A stretch of 64,000 nucleotides of DNA from DASUAS01 sp963720765 (GCA_963720765.1 CAVRGS010000011.1:372001-436000), one strand, 5' to 3'. Counted from the first letter of the stretch, positions 1 to 9,814 are shown. The notes: generated from the letters alone by a model not told the origin. Numbers and translations: made by a program.

Positions 1-65
1 ACCTCGTCCCACGGCACCGCGGTTGCGTCGGCGTCGCTGAAGCGGTGGTCGAGCTCTGCGTTCAT
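1..65 (-). CDS. N-terminus of a PPOX-class (pyridoxamine 5'-phosphate oxidase-like) protein, cut by window edge
   Basis: Only the first 21-22 codons are inside the window. An ATG at 65..63 opens a frame that reads MNAELDHRFSDADATAVPW and runs off the left edge. The pattern ELD-RFSD-DA-A-PW is how many actinobacterial PPOX-class, FMN- or F420-binding split-barrel proteins begin, just before their first beta strand. The gene diverges from the thioesterase that starts at 134. The family call rests only on this short N-terminal signature, so it is tentative. Confidence 0.45.
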   Translation of the reverse strand, partial: MNAELDHRFSDADATAVPWDE

Positions 66-133
66 CACGCCAGTGTGACCGGGGCGCAGCCGCGAACTCA
101 TCGGCGCCGCCACGCACCTCCTACATTCCCTCG

Positions 134-748
134 ATGGCGACCGAACAGATCCGATCCGAGGCGGCGGCGACGCTGCGGACGCTTGCGCACTCGTTCGCAG
201 CCCACGACGTGGACGACGACGTGCTCACGCGCATCTCGGAGACCGCCACCGAGCTGACGCGCCGGGTCGACGACGCGCCGGTTCGTGACCGGTTGGCACT
301 GATGCGCCGGGGGTTCGAGCAGTCGGGCATGGGCCTCGGTTTCGAGGACCGCGCCGTCGGCGGCAGGTCGAACCCCACGAGCGTGGACATGGACGTCCAC
401 TACGAGGGCGAGGAGATCATCGCCGACGTCGTGCTCCGCCGCGCGTTCGAAGGTGCACCGGGTCGCGCGCACGGCGGCATCGTCGCCGCCGCGTTCGACG
501 ACGTGACGGGTTTCGTGATCGCCCAGATCCAGGAGCCGGCGTTCACCGGCGAGCTCACCGTGCGCTACCTCGCTCCGGTTCCCGTCGACGAGCCGCTCGA
601 GGTCCGCGCCCGCCTCGACACTCGCGAGCGGCGCAAGCTCTTCATCAGCGGCGAAGTGCGCGCCGACGGCGCGGTGCTCGCCACGTGCCGCGCCATCTAC
701 ATCACGGTCGATCCCGGCGTGTTCGCGCAGGCACCCGACCCGAGGTGA
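134..748 (+). CDS. PaaI-type hotdog-fold acyl-CoA thioesterase
   Basis: This 204-residue protein has an N-terminal helical stretch of about 75 residues, then a single hotdog domain. The domain carries the signature GRAHGGIVAAAFDDVTG at about residues 112-128, with the HGG turn and acidic residue typical of PaaI/YdiI-like thioesterases, followed by the strand ELTVRYLAPVP. Family members hydrolyse acyl-CoA thioesters in the cytoplasm; the substrate here cannot be read from sequence. It is a monocistronic plus-strand gene that converges with the arylsulfotransferase-like lipoprotein 16 bp downstream. The ATG at 134 is the first good start and no domain residues lie before it. Confidence 0.75.
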   Translation: MATEQIRSEAAATLRTLAHSFAAHDVDDDVLTRISETATELTRRVDDAPVRDRLALMRRGFEQSGMGLGFEDRAVGGRSNPTSVDMDVHYEGEEIIADVVLRRAFEGAPGRAHGGIVAAAFDDVTGFVIAQIQEPAFTGELTVRYLAPVPVDEPLEVRARLDTRERRKLFISGEVRADGAVLATCRAIYITVDPGVFAQAPDPR

Positions 749-764
749 GCGCGACCGGGCGCGC

Positions 765-2249
765 TCACGGATACGGCGTGAGCACTCCGGTCGCCGTGTC
801 GGCCGACGCGACGGGGTGCGCGAACCTGGCGTCCATGGCAGCGTCGAGCTGGGCCGGTGAGACCTGCGCCGACGTGAGCGGCTCCGCCCGGTAGAGCAGT
901 TGGCCGGGGAAGGTGAGCGAGAAGCGCGGCACGCCGCCGACCAGCTCGCTGGCGGTTGAGTTCCCACCCCAGCCGACGAACCAGTCGTTCGACGCGACGT
1001 AGCGGGCGCTGCCGCAGCAGACCGACGTGGGGATCGACGGATCGCTCGCCGAACCGAGCAAGGTCGCGGTGCGGGCGTCGGTGTCGATCGCGTAGCGCAC
1101 CGCGCGCGAAGGCCGGGCGAAGCCGGTGCCGTCGTCGTAGAGCGTGACGCTGCCATCGGGGAGCAGCCGGCTGTCGTGCTGACCACCGAAGTGGCTCCCA
1201 CCGGCGAACACCGGGTCACCGACCACGGTGAGGCTCTCGGCGCGGTTCGACCCACCCAGCTTCCAGACCAGGTCCCCCGTCGCCTGGTCGACGTCGTAGA
1301 TCGCGTCGAGGTGTCGGTACGAGAGGATGAATCCGCTCCCCGTGTACTCGATCGCGTTCCAGTGGTACACGTCGTAGCCGCACGCGGCCGACGTGGGGCC
1401 CAGGTCGATGATCGACGGGACGAACTGCGGGTCCATCTCGGTCGGCGCGATGTGCTCGTAGGTGTCCCAGCTCCACACCACCGATCCGTCCGTGGGATCG
1501 ATCTCCTCGATGACGTGGTCGCAGATCGACGCGCTCGCCGGGCCTCCCAGCCCGGTGAGGTCGACCCCCGCTCGTGCCTGTGCCGTGACCATCACGACGT
1601 GCCCGTTCGCCAGCAACAGCACGTCGTGCGGATCGGCCGGGCCTCCCACCGTCTGCACCGTGCGCACCGGCGTGCCGTCGAGCTCGCGTTCCTCCAACGC
1701 GCCGTCGATCAGCGCGCCGACGTTGCCGTTGGAGAACAGCGAGTACGTCGTGAATTGGGGTTCGCTCCACCACAACGGCACGCCGTTGCGGTCGAAGATC
1801 ACGCTCCGGCTGGGGTCGAACGCGATGGGTTTGACCATGGCGTAGGGCGTCGCCCCGACGGAAGCGGTCTGGACCGACCACGGCGGGAAGTCCGTCGGCA
1901 GGCAGCGCACGTTGTAGCGGGTCGTGACGTCATGGGTCAGGTCGGTCGTCACCGCGACCGTGAAGCGCTGACCCGGCTGCTGCGCCACCCAGACGCCATA
2001 GATGCCACCGCGCGGGTAACCACCGTCGACCGACACGTACGTCGTCGTCGGCGAGGTCACGTGCACCGCGACGGGCGTGTTCGGATCGCAGCGCACCACG
2101 TAGTTCCTCACCCCGGTCTGGAACGCCGGGAACAACGGCGGATCAGTCGAGATCGACGCCGGCGTCCCCGCCGTCGGCGGCAGGCACGCCGACAACCCCA
2201 CGCCGATCAGGGCCAGCGTCACCAGCAGCAGCACCACGCGACGCGACAC
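765..2249 (-). CDS. Arylsulfotransferase (ASST)-family lipoprotein
   Basis: The protein of about 494 residues starts with a hydrophobic signal ending in the lipobox LSAC, so it should be a lipid-anchored exported protein. The rest resembles the beta-propeller of the arylsulfotransferase_2 family: repeats such as GSVVWSWDTYEHI, DVYHWNAIEY, LSYRHLDAIYDVD and TGDLVWKLGG, with conserved His residues in the loops. Family members transfer sulfuryl groups between phenolic compounds without PAPS, but many homologues are uncharacterised. I chose the GTG at 2249 because a GGAGGAG ribosome site (2259-2265) lies 9 bases upstream; an ATG at 2288 in the same frame would add 13 residues before the signal. 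It may belong with the other sulfur genes of the window only by theme. Confidence 0.65.
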   Translation of the reverse strand: MSRRVVLLLVTLALIGVGLSACLPPTAGTPASISTDPPLFPAFQTGVRNYVVRCDPNTPVAVHVTSPTTTYVSVDGGYPRGGIYGVWVAQQPGQRFTVAVTTDLTHDVTTRYNVRCLPTDFPPWSVQTASVGATPYAMVKPIAFDPSRSVIFDRNGVPLWWSEPQFTTYSLFSNGNVGALIDGALEERELDGTPVRTVQTVGGPADPHDVLLLANGHVVMVTAQARAGVDLTGLGGPASASICDHVIEEIDPTDGSVVWSWDTYEHIAPTEMDPQFVPSIIDLGPTSAACGYDVYHWNAIEYTGSGFILSYRHLDAIYDVDQATGDLVWKLGGSNRAESLTVVGDPVFAGGSHFGGQHDSRLLPDGSVTLYDDGTGFARPSRAVRYAIDTDARTATLLGSASDPSIPTSVCCGSARYVASNDWFVGWGGNSTASELVGGVPRFSLTFPGQLLYRAEPLTSAQVSPAQLDAAMDARFAHPVASADTATGVLTPYP

Positions 2250-2380
2250 CCTCACCGACTCCTCCCGGCCCTCGAGCGATGCGCGCACGGTAGCCGTCGC
2301 GGACCTCGACGTCGTGATGTCAGCGTGACGGGGACGTCAACGTCGCGTGTCCGCCTCGTCGGGTTCTCCGCTCGCGAGCT

Positions 2381-3499
2381 TCAGCCCGCGACCGCGGCCT
2401 GCCGGTCCTTGGCCACCTGGTCGAGCTCGCCGTACTCCTCGCCGGTGTCGACCCAGTCCTCGAACTGGATCACGCCGAGCTCGGTGAAGCGGTCACGCAG
2501 CCAACCGTCGCCGGCGTCGAGCAGACCGAGCTTCTTGCAGTTCGGGACGATCTTCGAGAACAGCAGCCCCTGGAAGATCGGACGGTCGGGCGCGTTCTGC
2601 ATCGCCTTCACCGCCTCCTTCACGTCGACGCCCATGCGCTCCCATGTCTCCTGCTGCAGGAAGCGGTCGCGCATGCGCACCGCGGCCTCGAACGCGAACT
2701 CCTGGCGCTCGCGGATCTCCGCTTCACCGAGGCCCGCGTAGTACTCCTGCAGCGACAGCACACCGAACGCGACGTGGCGCGCTTCGTCGCTCATCACGTA
2801 GCGCAGCAGCTGCTTGAGCAGCGGCTCGGTCGTCATCTGGTGCAGGAACCCGAACGCGGCGAGCGCGAGACCTTCGACCATGATCTGCATGCCGAGGTAG
2901 GTCATGTCCCAGCGGCTGTCGGCGACGATGTCGTCGAGCAGCATCTTCAGGTGCGCGTTGATCGGGTAGTGCCCCGACAACTTGGTGTTGAGGTAACGAG
3001 CGAACACCTCGACGTGCCGCGCTTCGTCCATCACCTGCGTCGCCGCGTAGTACTTGGCGTCGATCCACGGCACCGTCTCGACGATCTGCGCGGTGCAGAT
3101 CAGCGCACCCTGCTCACCGTGCATGAACTGCGAGAGCGTCCAGTTCTGCGACTCGACGCCGAACTGCGTCCACTCCTTGTCGCCCCACTTCTCGAACGGC
3201 GTGCCGGCGAGGTCCATCTTCTGGCCGATGCCGTTCTGGTTCTGGTTGTTGCGGGCAACCTCTTCCTGGTCGACGTCGATGTCCCACGGGAGGTCGTTGG
3301 CGTTCCACTGCGACGTCTTCGCCTTCTCGTAGAGCTTCACCAGCGCGGGACGGCTGCGCTCGTAGTTCCACGTGAAGATGGCATCGGCGTCGGCATGGAT
3401 CGCGTGCTGCACCTCGCTCACGTCGGTGTTGGTGACGGCGAGGATCGCGTCGTAGTCGTCGATGTCGTCGCGTCCGATGATGTCAGCATGACTGGTCAT
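2381..3499 (-). CDS. Ferritin-like di-iron protein
   Basis: The 372-residue protein has two half-site motifs of a four-helix di-iron fold: a Glu in MHGEQGALICTAQ followed by MDEARHVEVFARYL, then a second Glu in MVEGLALAAFG followed by MSDEARHVAFG. The E...DEARH / E...DEARH arrangement supplies the carboxylate and histidine iron ligands of ferritin-like oxygenases and oxidases, including R2-like and AurF-like proteins. The precise substrate is unknown. Its start overlaps the stop of the upstream TetR gene by 4 bp (ATGA at 3496-3499), so the two are translationally coupled. The regulator therefore probably controls this gene. No signal peptide or membrane segment is seen. Confidence 0.7.
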   Translation of the reverse strand: MTSHADIIGRDDIDDYDAILAVTNTDVSEVQHAIHADADAIFTWNYERSRPALVKLYEKAKTSQWNANDLPWDIDVDQEEVARNNQNQNGIGQKMDLAGTPFEKWGDKEWTQFGVESQNWTLSQFMHGEQGALICTAQIVETVPWIDAKYYAATQVMDEARHVEVFARYLNTKLSGHYPINAHLKMLLDDIVADSRWDMTYLGMQIMVEGLALAAFGFLHQMTTEPLLKQLLRYVMSDEARHVAFGVLSLQEYYAGLGEAEIRERQEFAFEAAVRMRDRFLQQETWERMGVDVKEAVKAMQNAPDRPIFQGLLFSKIVPNCKKLGLLDAGDGWLRDRFTELGVIQFEDWVDTGEEYGELDQVAKDRQAAVAG

Positions 3500-4120
3500 G
3501 AATGCTCCCTCGTGGGTGCGGAACCGGGCGGCACGAGGCCCGGAAGAACGAGTGCCGTCAGAAACGGACGGGCCGCGTCAGGATCGGTGAGGTCGACCGG
3601 CGGATGAGGCGCAAGCACGTAGGCGCGCACCAGACGGGCGAGCCACTCGCCGGTGCGCGCGCTCGCGTCCGGTGACAGCCACTCGTCGAAGGCGGGCGCG
3701 ATCGCGTCACCCACTGCGACGAGCACGCGGTCACCGGGAACGAAGGCGAGGTGACCGAGCACCACATCGGGCTCGTGGGCGAGCAGGAACTGCAGGGCAT
3801 CGTGCGCACGCACTTCACGCGGCTCCGCGCACCACGACCGCGACGACCGCGTCACCCAACGTGCGCTCGGCGCACCCGGCGTCGACCAGCGACGTGGCGA
3901 CCCGGTCGAGCTCGGCGGCCACTGCCGCGCGCAGGATGGCAGGCTTGCCGTCGAAGTACCGGTAGAGCGTGGCCCGCGAGCAGCCCGCTTCACGGGCGAT
4001 GTCGTCGACCGTGGTCTTGGTGAGTCCGAAGCGACCGATGCACACCAGGACGGCGTCGCGGATGCGCCTGCTCGTGGGGAGTTGGCCCACGGGAGCCGGC
4101 GCCACGGTCAGGGTCATCAC
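3496..4120 (-). CDS. TetR-family regulator, interrupted by a one-base frameshift
   Basis: The N-terminal half (4120 down to about 3825) encodes a TetR helix-turn-helix: TTVDDIAREAGCSRATLYRY then FDGKPAILRAAV. The C-terminal ligand domain continues in a neighbouring frame from EPREVRAHDALQFLL to the stop at 3496. Removing one G near 3824 (CGCGG to CGCG) joins them into a protein of about 207 residues, a normal TetR length, so the break looks like a consensus error rather than decay. The gene overlaps the ferritin-like gene by 4 bp. An inverted repeat just upstream of the start (4122-4148) is a likely autoregulatory operator. A TATCGT box about 8 bases before the ATG suggests a leaderless transcript. 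Confidence 0.65.
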
Positions 4121-4121
4121 T

Positions 4122-4148
4122 TGAGACGATACACCGGATTCTGTCTCA
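4122..4148. promoter_or_regulatory. Inverted repeat, probable TetR operator/promoter
   Basis: TGAGAC (4122-4127) and GTCTCA (4143-4148) form a perfect 6-bp inverted repeat with a 15-base centre. It lies directly upstream of the TetR gene that starts at 4120 and overlaps the place where its -10 box (TATCGT on the minus strand) would be. Autoregulation through such sites is usual for TetR repressors. That this regulator binds it is inference. Confidence 0.45.
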
Positions 4149-4164
4149 TCGCATCACGGCCCGG

Positions 4165-4743
4165 TCAGGACGCCGTGAGCACTCCGCCCAACAGCTCGCC
4201 CCGGACCAGGCGGCGGACCTCGACGGGATCGGTGAGGTCGAGGCGCCCGGGGGAGGCGATGAGCGAGAGGCACATCCGTGCCACGTACTCGGCCACCGGG
4301 GCCAGGTCGACGCCGGCGGCCACCAGTCCGGCGTCGCGGTCGCGCTCGAGGAGGGGCAGGAAGTACGCCGCGATCGCGCCGATCACCCGGTGCGATTGCA
4401 CGGTGATCAGCGCATTGAGTCGATCGGGTTCGGTCTCGAGCACCTTCTGCAGCACGGTGTGCTCGAGCAGCTCCTGGCGCGCCAACGGCAGCGCGCGCTC
4501 CAGGAACTCCGGGAAGTCGGCGGCGTCGCCGAGCTCCGCACCGAGGCGCAGGAAGAAGCGGTCCATCTCCCAACCGACGGTGTCGCGCAGCACTTCGTCC
4601 TTCCCGCCCGGGAAGATCCGGTAGATGGTCGCGCGCGACACGCCCGACGCGGCGGCGACGTCGTCGACGGTGGTCTTCGCCATGCCGTGACGCCCGATGC
4701 ACTCGTACGCGCCCTCGAGGACCCGAAGGCGCGTCGCGTCCAT
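4165..4743 (-). CDS. TetR-family transcriptional regulator
   Basis: About 192 residues. The N-terminal helix-turn-helix reads KTTVDDVAAASGVSRATIYR followed by IFPGGKDEVLRDTV, the canonical TetR DNA-binding region; the rest is helical ligand-binding domain. The ATG at 4743 is chosen because it places the helix-turn-helix at the usual distance from the N-terminus and lies 19 bp after the dapB stop. An in-frame ATG at 4782 would start inside dapB. It follows dapB in the same orientation, but the regulated gene is not evident. It is similar in the DNA-binding part to the other TetR at 3.5-4.1 kb, hinting at an old duplication. Confidence 0.75.
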   Translation of the reverse strand: MDATRLRVLEGAYECIGRHGMAKTTVDDVAAASGVSRATIYRIFPGGKDEVLRDTVGWEMDRFFLRLGAELGDAADFPEFLERALPLARQELLEHTVLQKVLETEPDRLNALITVQSHRVIGAIAAYFLPLLERDRDAGLVAAGVDLAPVAEYVARMCLSLIASPGRLDLTDPVEVRRLVRGELLGGVLTAS

Positions 4744-4762
4744 GGTCAGGTCACGTCCATGG

Positions 4763-5551
4763 TCAGAGGTCCAGCAGGGCATCGAGCCCGACGGTGAGGC
4801 CGGGACGGTCGCGCACCGCTTTCACGGCGAGCACGACCCCGGGCATGAACGACGTGCGGTCGTACGAGTCGTGACGGATCGAGAGCGACTGCCCCGCGGT
4901 GCCGAGCAGCACCTCCTCGTGAGCCACGAGGCCGCGGAGGCGCACCGAGTGCACGTGGATGCCGGCGGCCGCCACTCCCCCACGCGCACCCTCGACGACG
5001 ACCTTCGTGGTGGGATCGGGGGCCCAGTCCGGCGACGCGGCGGCCATGCGCTCCACCGTGTGGAGCGCGGTCCCCGACGGCGCGTCGATCTTCTGGTCGT
5101 GATGGAGCTCGATCACCTCGGCGGTCTCGAACCACGGCGCCGCGAGCTCGGCGAAGCGCACCATCAGGACCGCGCCGATGGCGAAATTCGGGGCGATCAC
5201 CGCGTTCGCCGACGACGCTTCGAAGCGGGCGCGGAAATCGTCGATGTCGGCGGGGCTGAACCCCGTGGTGCCGACGACGGCGTGCACACCGTGGTCGGCG
5301 CACCAGACGACGTTGTCGCGCGACGCATCGACGACGGTGAAGTCGACCGCGACCTCTGCGCCGGCATCGGCCAGCGCGCTCGCGTTGCGGCTCATCTGCA
5401 AGCTGGCGTCGATCCCGCACTGGCGCAGGTCGAGCCCCGCGTGCATCGGGTCGACGGCGGCCACGAGCTCGAGCTCGGGATCGTCCAGCACCGCGCGACA
5501 CACGGTGGCGCCCATGCGTCCGGCCGCGCCGAACACCCCCACACGGATCAT
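4763..5551 (-). CDS. dapB: 4-hydroxy-tetrahydrodipicolinate reductase
   Basis: DapB catalyses the NAD(P)H-dependent reduction step of the lysine/diaminopimelate pathway in the cytoplasm. The N-terminal dinucleotide-binding motif VGVFGAAGRMG and the catalytic and substrate-binding stretch ELHHDQKIDAPSGTA (with His-His and Lys) are both present, as is the VVGTTGFS loop. Length (262 residues) is normal for the family. The start ATG at 5551 gives the standard MIRVGVFG beginning; an ATG two codons upstream (5557) is also possible. It lies 29 bp downstream of the M16 peptidase gene, the common actinobacterial order pnp - M16 peptidase - dapB. Confidence 0.93.
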   Translation of the reverse strand: MIRVGVFGAAGRMGATVCRAVLDDPELELVAAVDPMHAGLDLRQCGIDASLQMSRNASALADAGAEVAVDFTVVDASRDNVVWCADHGVHAVVGTTGFSPADIDDFRARFEASSANAVIAPNFAIGAVLMVRFAELAAPWFETAEVIELHHDQKIDAPSGTALHTVERMAAASPDWAPDPTTKVVVEGARGGVAAAGIHVHSVRLRGLVAHEEVLLGTAGQSLSIRHDSYDRTSFMPGVVLAVKAVRDRPGLTVGLDALLDL

Positions 5552-5580
5552 CGCCAACTCCCGAAGAGCGGTCTCCCCAT

Positions 5581-6861
5581 TCAGGGAAGCGTATCGGCGG
5601 GACCCACGAGTGCGAGCGTGCGTTCCCCGTGTCCGAGCACGCGGTCGATGACCCGACTCACGTCGTCGGGAGTCACCGCGTCGACCTGCTCGACCACCCA
5701 GTCGAGGCTCGGGATCTCACCCATCGTGAGCTCCGCCCGGCCCATGCGGTTCATGCGGCTCGACGAGCTCTCCAAGGACAGGGCGAGCGACCCGGTGAGG
5801 TGACCCTTGGCGCCGGCCATCTCGTGTTCCGACACGCCGCCGTCGGCCACGAGACGGTCGAGCTCGGCCCGCACGACGTCGAGTGTCTCCTCGACGCGTT
5901 CGGGCGCGGTGGCGCAGTACACCGCCAGGGCGCCGGTCTCCTCGAACGCGCTGCGGTACGAGAACACCGAGTACGCCAGGCCGCGCTTCTCGCGCACCTC
6001 CTGGAACAGCCGAGAGCTCATCCCCCCGCCGAGCACCTGGTCGACGACCGACAGCGCGAAGCGATCGGGGTCGTCGCGCCGCAGCGCGCGGTTGCCCAAC
6101 ACCACGTGCGCCTGCTCGAGCGGACGGTCGACGCGCGCGAACTTCTCGGGGGTCCCGTGCTCGGCGCCGTTCAGCCGCGCCGGTCGCGTCGCGGCCGTGG
6201 CGGGGAGCACCGCACTCACGCGCGCGACCACTTCGTCGTGGTCGACGTTGCCCGCGACCGCGACGACGACGTTCGACGGCACGTAGTGGGCAGCGTGGTA
6301 CTCCGCGATCTGATCGCGCGTGACCTTGCTGATCGTGTCCTCCGAACCCGAGATCTCGCGGCCGAGCGGGTGCTCGGGGAACAACGCACCGGCGAACACG
6401 TCGTGGACGAGGTCGTCGGGGGTGTCGTCGCGCATCTTGATCTCTTCGAGGATGACCTGGCGCTCCGACTCGACCTCGTCGGGACGCAACGCGGGCGTCC
6501 AGACGATGTCGGAGAGGATGTCGAGGGCGACGTCGAGGTGCCGGTCGGGGACGCGTACGTAGTACGCGGTGATCTCCTGGCCGGTGAACGCGTTCATGTC
6601 GCCGCCGCACGACTCGACCGCTTCCGCGATCTCCTGCGCGTGGCGTGTCGCGCTGCCCTTGAACAACAGGTGCTCCAGGAAGTGGCTGGTGCCCGCGATC
6701 GACTCCGCTTCGTCGCGCGACCCCGTGCCCACCCAGAACCCGACCGCCGCGGAGCGGAGGCCGGGAAGGTGCTCGGTGACGACGCGCAAACCGGAGTCGA
6801 GTCGCGTTCGGCGGATCCCTCCGCCGAACGAGGCGTCGTCTTGGTTCATCGTGCCGGTCAT
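5581..6861 (-). CDS. M16-family zinc metallopeptidase
   Basis: This 426-residue protein belongs to the pitrilysin/mitochondrial-processing-peptidase family. The inverted zinc motif is HFLEH at residues 60-64, with the downstream Glu in LEEIKMRDD supplying the third ligand. The second, non-catalytic M16 domain contains the R/Y pair region GLAYSVFSYRSAFEETG. No signal peptide is visible. It follows pnp by 40 bp and precedes dapB, a conserved neighbourhood in Gram-positive bacteria, where the peptidase's physiological substrate is usually unknown. Confidence 0.88.
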   Translation of the reverse strand: MTGTMNQDDASFGGGIRRTRLDSGLRVVTEHLPGLRSAAVGFWVGTGSRDEAESIAGTSHFLEHLLFKGSATRHAQEIAEAVESCGGDMNAFTGQEITAYYVRVPDRHLDVALDILSDIVWTPALRPDEVESERQVILEEIKMRDDTPDDLVHDVFAGALFPEHPLGREISGSEDTISKVTRDQIAEYHAAHYVPSNVVVAVAGNVDHDEVVARVSAVLPATAATRPARLNGAEHGTPEKFARVDRPLEQAHVVLGNRALRRDDPDRFALSVVDQVLGGGMSSRLFQEVREKRGLAYSVFSYRSAFEETGALAVYCATAPERVEETLDVVRAELDRLVADGGVSEHEMAGAKGHLTGSLALSLESSSSRMNRMGRAELTMGEIPSLDWVVEQVDAVTPDDVSRVIDRVLGHGERTLALVGPADTLP

Positions 6862-6901
6862 CGTCGCGTCACCGGCTCGCCTTGACCCTGTTGCTCAAGA
6901 C

Positions 6902-9377
6902 CTACCGGCGACGCCGGCGACCGCCGCCACCGCCACCGCGGCGCTCGCCGCCCCGGTCACCGCCGGGACGACCGACCTCGGCCGGGCCCAGGTCACCGAA
7001 CTCGGCCTTGGCCTGTGAGTCCCAGGCGTCGTCGAACGACGCGACCTCGACGTCGCTGTCGGTGCTGCCGCCGCTGACCGAACGCTCACGCGGCGCACGG
7101 TCACCATTGCCGCGCGACTCGCCGCCGCCCGCCGAACCGGCATCCGACGCACCCGCGTCGGCGCTCGGCGCGGGCTCGTCGCCCGCCATGGAGAGGCTCA
7201 GCTTGCCCGAGTTGTCGATGTCGTCGACGCGGACGGTGACTTCGTCGCCCAGGTTGAGGACGTCTTCCACCCGGTCGATGCGCTTGCCCTGTCCGAGCTT
7301 GGAGATGTGGAGCAGGCCGTCGCGGCCGGGGAGGATGTTGACGAACGCCCCGAACTTGGTGACGTTCACGACCTTGCCGGTGTACTCGGCGCCCAGCTCG
7401 GCGGTCGGCGGGTCGAGGATGAGCTCGATGCGTCGCCGCGCCTCTTCGACGGCCGCGCCGTCGGTGGAGCCGATGCTCACCGTGCCGACCACGCCGTCGT
7501 CGCTCACCGACACGTCGGCACCGGTCTCCTGGGTGATCGTGTTGATGACCTTGCCCTTGGGCCCGATCACCTCGCCGATCTTGTCCATCGGGATCTCGAA
7601 GCTGACGATCTTCGGCGCGCTCTTCTTGACGTCGTCGCGGTGCGTCGCGATCTCGGCATCCATCACGTCGAGGATCTTCAGCCGGGCATCGCGGGCCTGG
7701 AGCAGCGCCGAACGCAGCACGTCGGACGGGAGACCGTCGATCTTGGTGTCGAGCTGCAGCGCGGTGACGAAGTCGCGGCGTGCCGGCGACCTTGAAGTCC
7801 ATGTCGCCGAATGCGTCCTCGGTGCCGAGGATGTCGGTGAGGGTCGTGTACTTGCCCTCGGCGTAGACGAGACCCATGGCGATGCCGGCCACCGACGCCT
7901 TCAGCGGCACGCCGCCGTCGAGCATCGAGAGCGTGGAACCGCACACCGAGGCCATCGAGGTGGAGCCGTTGGAGCTGAGCACGTCGGAGACGATGCGCAG
8001 CACGTAGGGCCACTCCTCCATCGTCGGCACCACCGGCACGAGCGCCCGCTCGGCCAGCGCGCCGTGACCGATCTCGCGGCGCTTCGGCGAGCCCACCCGA
8101 CCGGTCTCACCGGTGGAGTACGGCGGGAAGTTGTAGTGGTGGATGTAGCGCTTCTTGGTGCCGCGCAGCTCGTCGAGACCGATGAACTGCTCCATGCGGG
8201 GCATGCCCAGCGTGAGCACGCTGAGCACCTGGGTCTCACCGCGCTGGAAGAGGCCGGTGCCGTGGGCCGTCGGCAGGATGTCGACCTCGGCCGAGAGCGG
8301 CCGGATGTCGGTGGTGCCGCGACCGTCGATGCGCAGACCCTCGTTGACGATGCGGCTGCGCACGACCTGCTTCTGCAACGAGCGGAACGCGGGCTTGATC
8401 TGCTTGACGCGCGACTGGTACTGCTGGGGCTCGTCGGCGGTGCCGGCGAGCGCGAGCAGCAGCCCCTCGAGGATCTCGTCGAGGCGGTCGTTGCGGGCGG
8501 TCTTGTCGGCGATGGACATCGCCTCCGACGTGCTGGCGGTGGCCTGCTCGGCGACCGCGTCGAACACGTCGGTGTCGTAGTCGGTGTGGATCTCGTAGGG
8601 GATGTCGGCGATCGGACCGCGGGCCGAGATGACCTCGGTGCGGAGCTTCTTCTGGAGCTCGATCGACGCCTTGATCCACTGCTTCGCCTCTTCGAGACCG
8701 TCGGCGATGACCTCTTCGGTCACCTTCGGCGCGCCCTCTTCGTAGAGGCGCCACGTGGCCTCGGTGCCACCGGCCTCGACCATCATGATGGCGATGTCGC
8801 CGCTCTCGATCATGCGGCCGGCGACGACGAGCTCGAAGGTGGACTCGGTGCTCTCCTCGAACGTCGGGTGCGCGATCCACTCGCCGCCCTGACGCGACAG
8901 GCGCACCGCGCCGATCGGGCCGTCGAACGGGATGCCCGAGACGGTGAGCGCGGCGGACGCGCCGTTGATCGACAGCACGTCGTGCGGGTTGATGAGGTCG
9001 GCGCCCATGATGGTGGCGACGACCTGGACCTCGTTGCGGAAGCCCTCGGGGAAGCTCGGGCGCAGCGGACGGTCGGTGAGGCGACAGGTGAGGATCGCGG
9101 GCTCGCCCGGACGACCCTCACGACGGAAGACGCCGCCGGGGATCTTCCCGGCGGCGTACATGCGCTCTTCGACGTCGACCGTCAGCGGGAAGAAGTCGAT
9201 GCCCTCACGGGGCTTCGACGTGACGACGGTGCTCAGGATGGTGGTGTCACCGACGCGCACGAGCACGGCGCCGTCGGCCTGGGGAGCGAGCTTGCCCGTC
9301 TCCAGGGTCATTTCGAGTCCGGCCGCATTGATGGGGCCGGTGACGCGGATGGCGCCTCTACCCTCAGAATCGGGCAT
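6902..9377 (-). CDS. pnp: Polyribonucleotide nucleotidyltransferase (one frameshift in sequence)
   Basis: PNPase degrades RNA phosphorolytically and is part of the RNA turnover machinery. The two RNase PH-like domains are clear (for example FFPLTVDVEERMYAAGKIPG and RREIGHGALAERAL). They are followed by the KH domain (IGEVIGPKGKVINTI) and the S1 domain (GKVVNVTKFGAFVNILPG). The tail is rich in Gly and Arg. A one-base insertion near 7776-7781 (CGCCGCG where CGCGCG is expected) breaks the frame between VAGT and RDFVTALQL, splitting the gene in this sequence only. The ATG at 9377 follows an AGAGAGGAAG ribosome site. It follows rpsO, the classic rpsO-pnp pair. Confidence 0.93.
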
Positions 9378-9556
9378 GGGAACGCTTCCTCTCTCGCCCG
9401 GGTGGGGCGAACGGCGAGAGCGTGGCGATTCCCAGTTGTCGCCGTCCGGGAGCACCCTGTTCCCCTGCGCTGATCGGCGGGAGGAGGCCCGGGCGGTGGC
9501 GACTGACAACCGTCGATTCGCCCTCGCAGGGTTTCGGTTGTGGTGGTGGTCCGGTG

Positions 9557-9814
9557 TTACCGGCGCAGGCCGAGCTTGGCGATCAGCGCGCGGTACCGCT
9601 CGACGTCGTTGCGCCGCAGGTAGTCGAGCAGCCGACGCCGGCGTCCGACGAGCATGAGCAGGCCCCGGCGAGAGTGATGGTCCTTCTTGTGGACCTTCAG
9701 GTGCTCGGTGAGGTGGTTGATCCGCTCGGTGAGCAGGGCAACCTGCACCTCCGTCGAGCCGGTGTCGGACTCGTGGAGGCGGTGCTCGGAGATCGTGGCA
9801 GTGGTGTCGGGCAT
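9557..9814 (-). CDS. rpsO: 30S ribosomal protein S15
   Basis: The 85-residue protein is a normal full-length S15, with the conserved helices DTGSTEVQVALLTERINHL and the 16S rRNA-binding turn KDHHSRRGLLMLVGRRRRLL. S15 binds the central domain of 16S rRNA early in 30S assembly. It is followed 179 bp later by pnp in the same direction. The intervening stretch could hold a regulatory or processing hairpin, but I could not point to a convincing one. Confidence 0.95.
   Translation of the reverse strand: MPDTTATISEHRLHESDTGSTEVQVALLTERINHLTEHLKVHKKDHHSRRGLLMLVGRRRRLLDYLRRNDVERYRALIAKLGLRR

Noticed and set aside
98..1255. Long minus-strand open frame opposite the thioesterase and arylsulfotransferase genes
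   Set aside because: Arg/Pro/Ser-rich translation without domains, fully overlapping better-supported genes; a by-product of high GC.
6882..9473. Very long plus-strand open frame opposite pnp
   Set aside because: Antisense to a clearly conserved PNPase; composition-driven.
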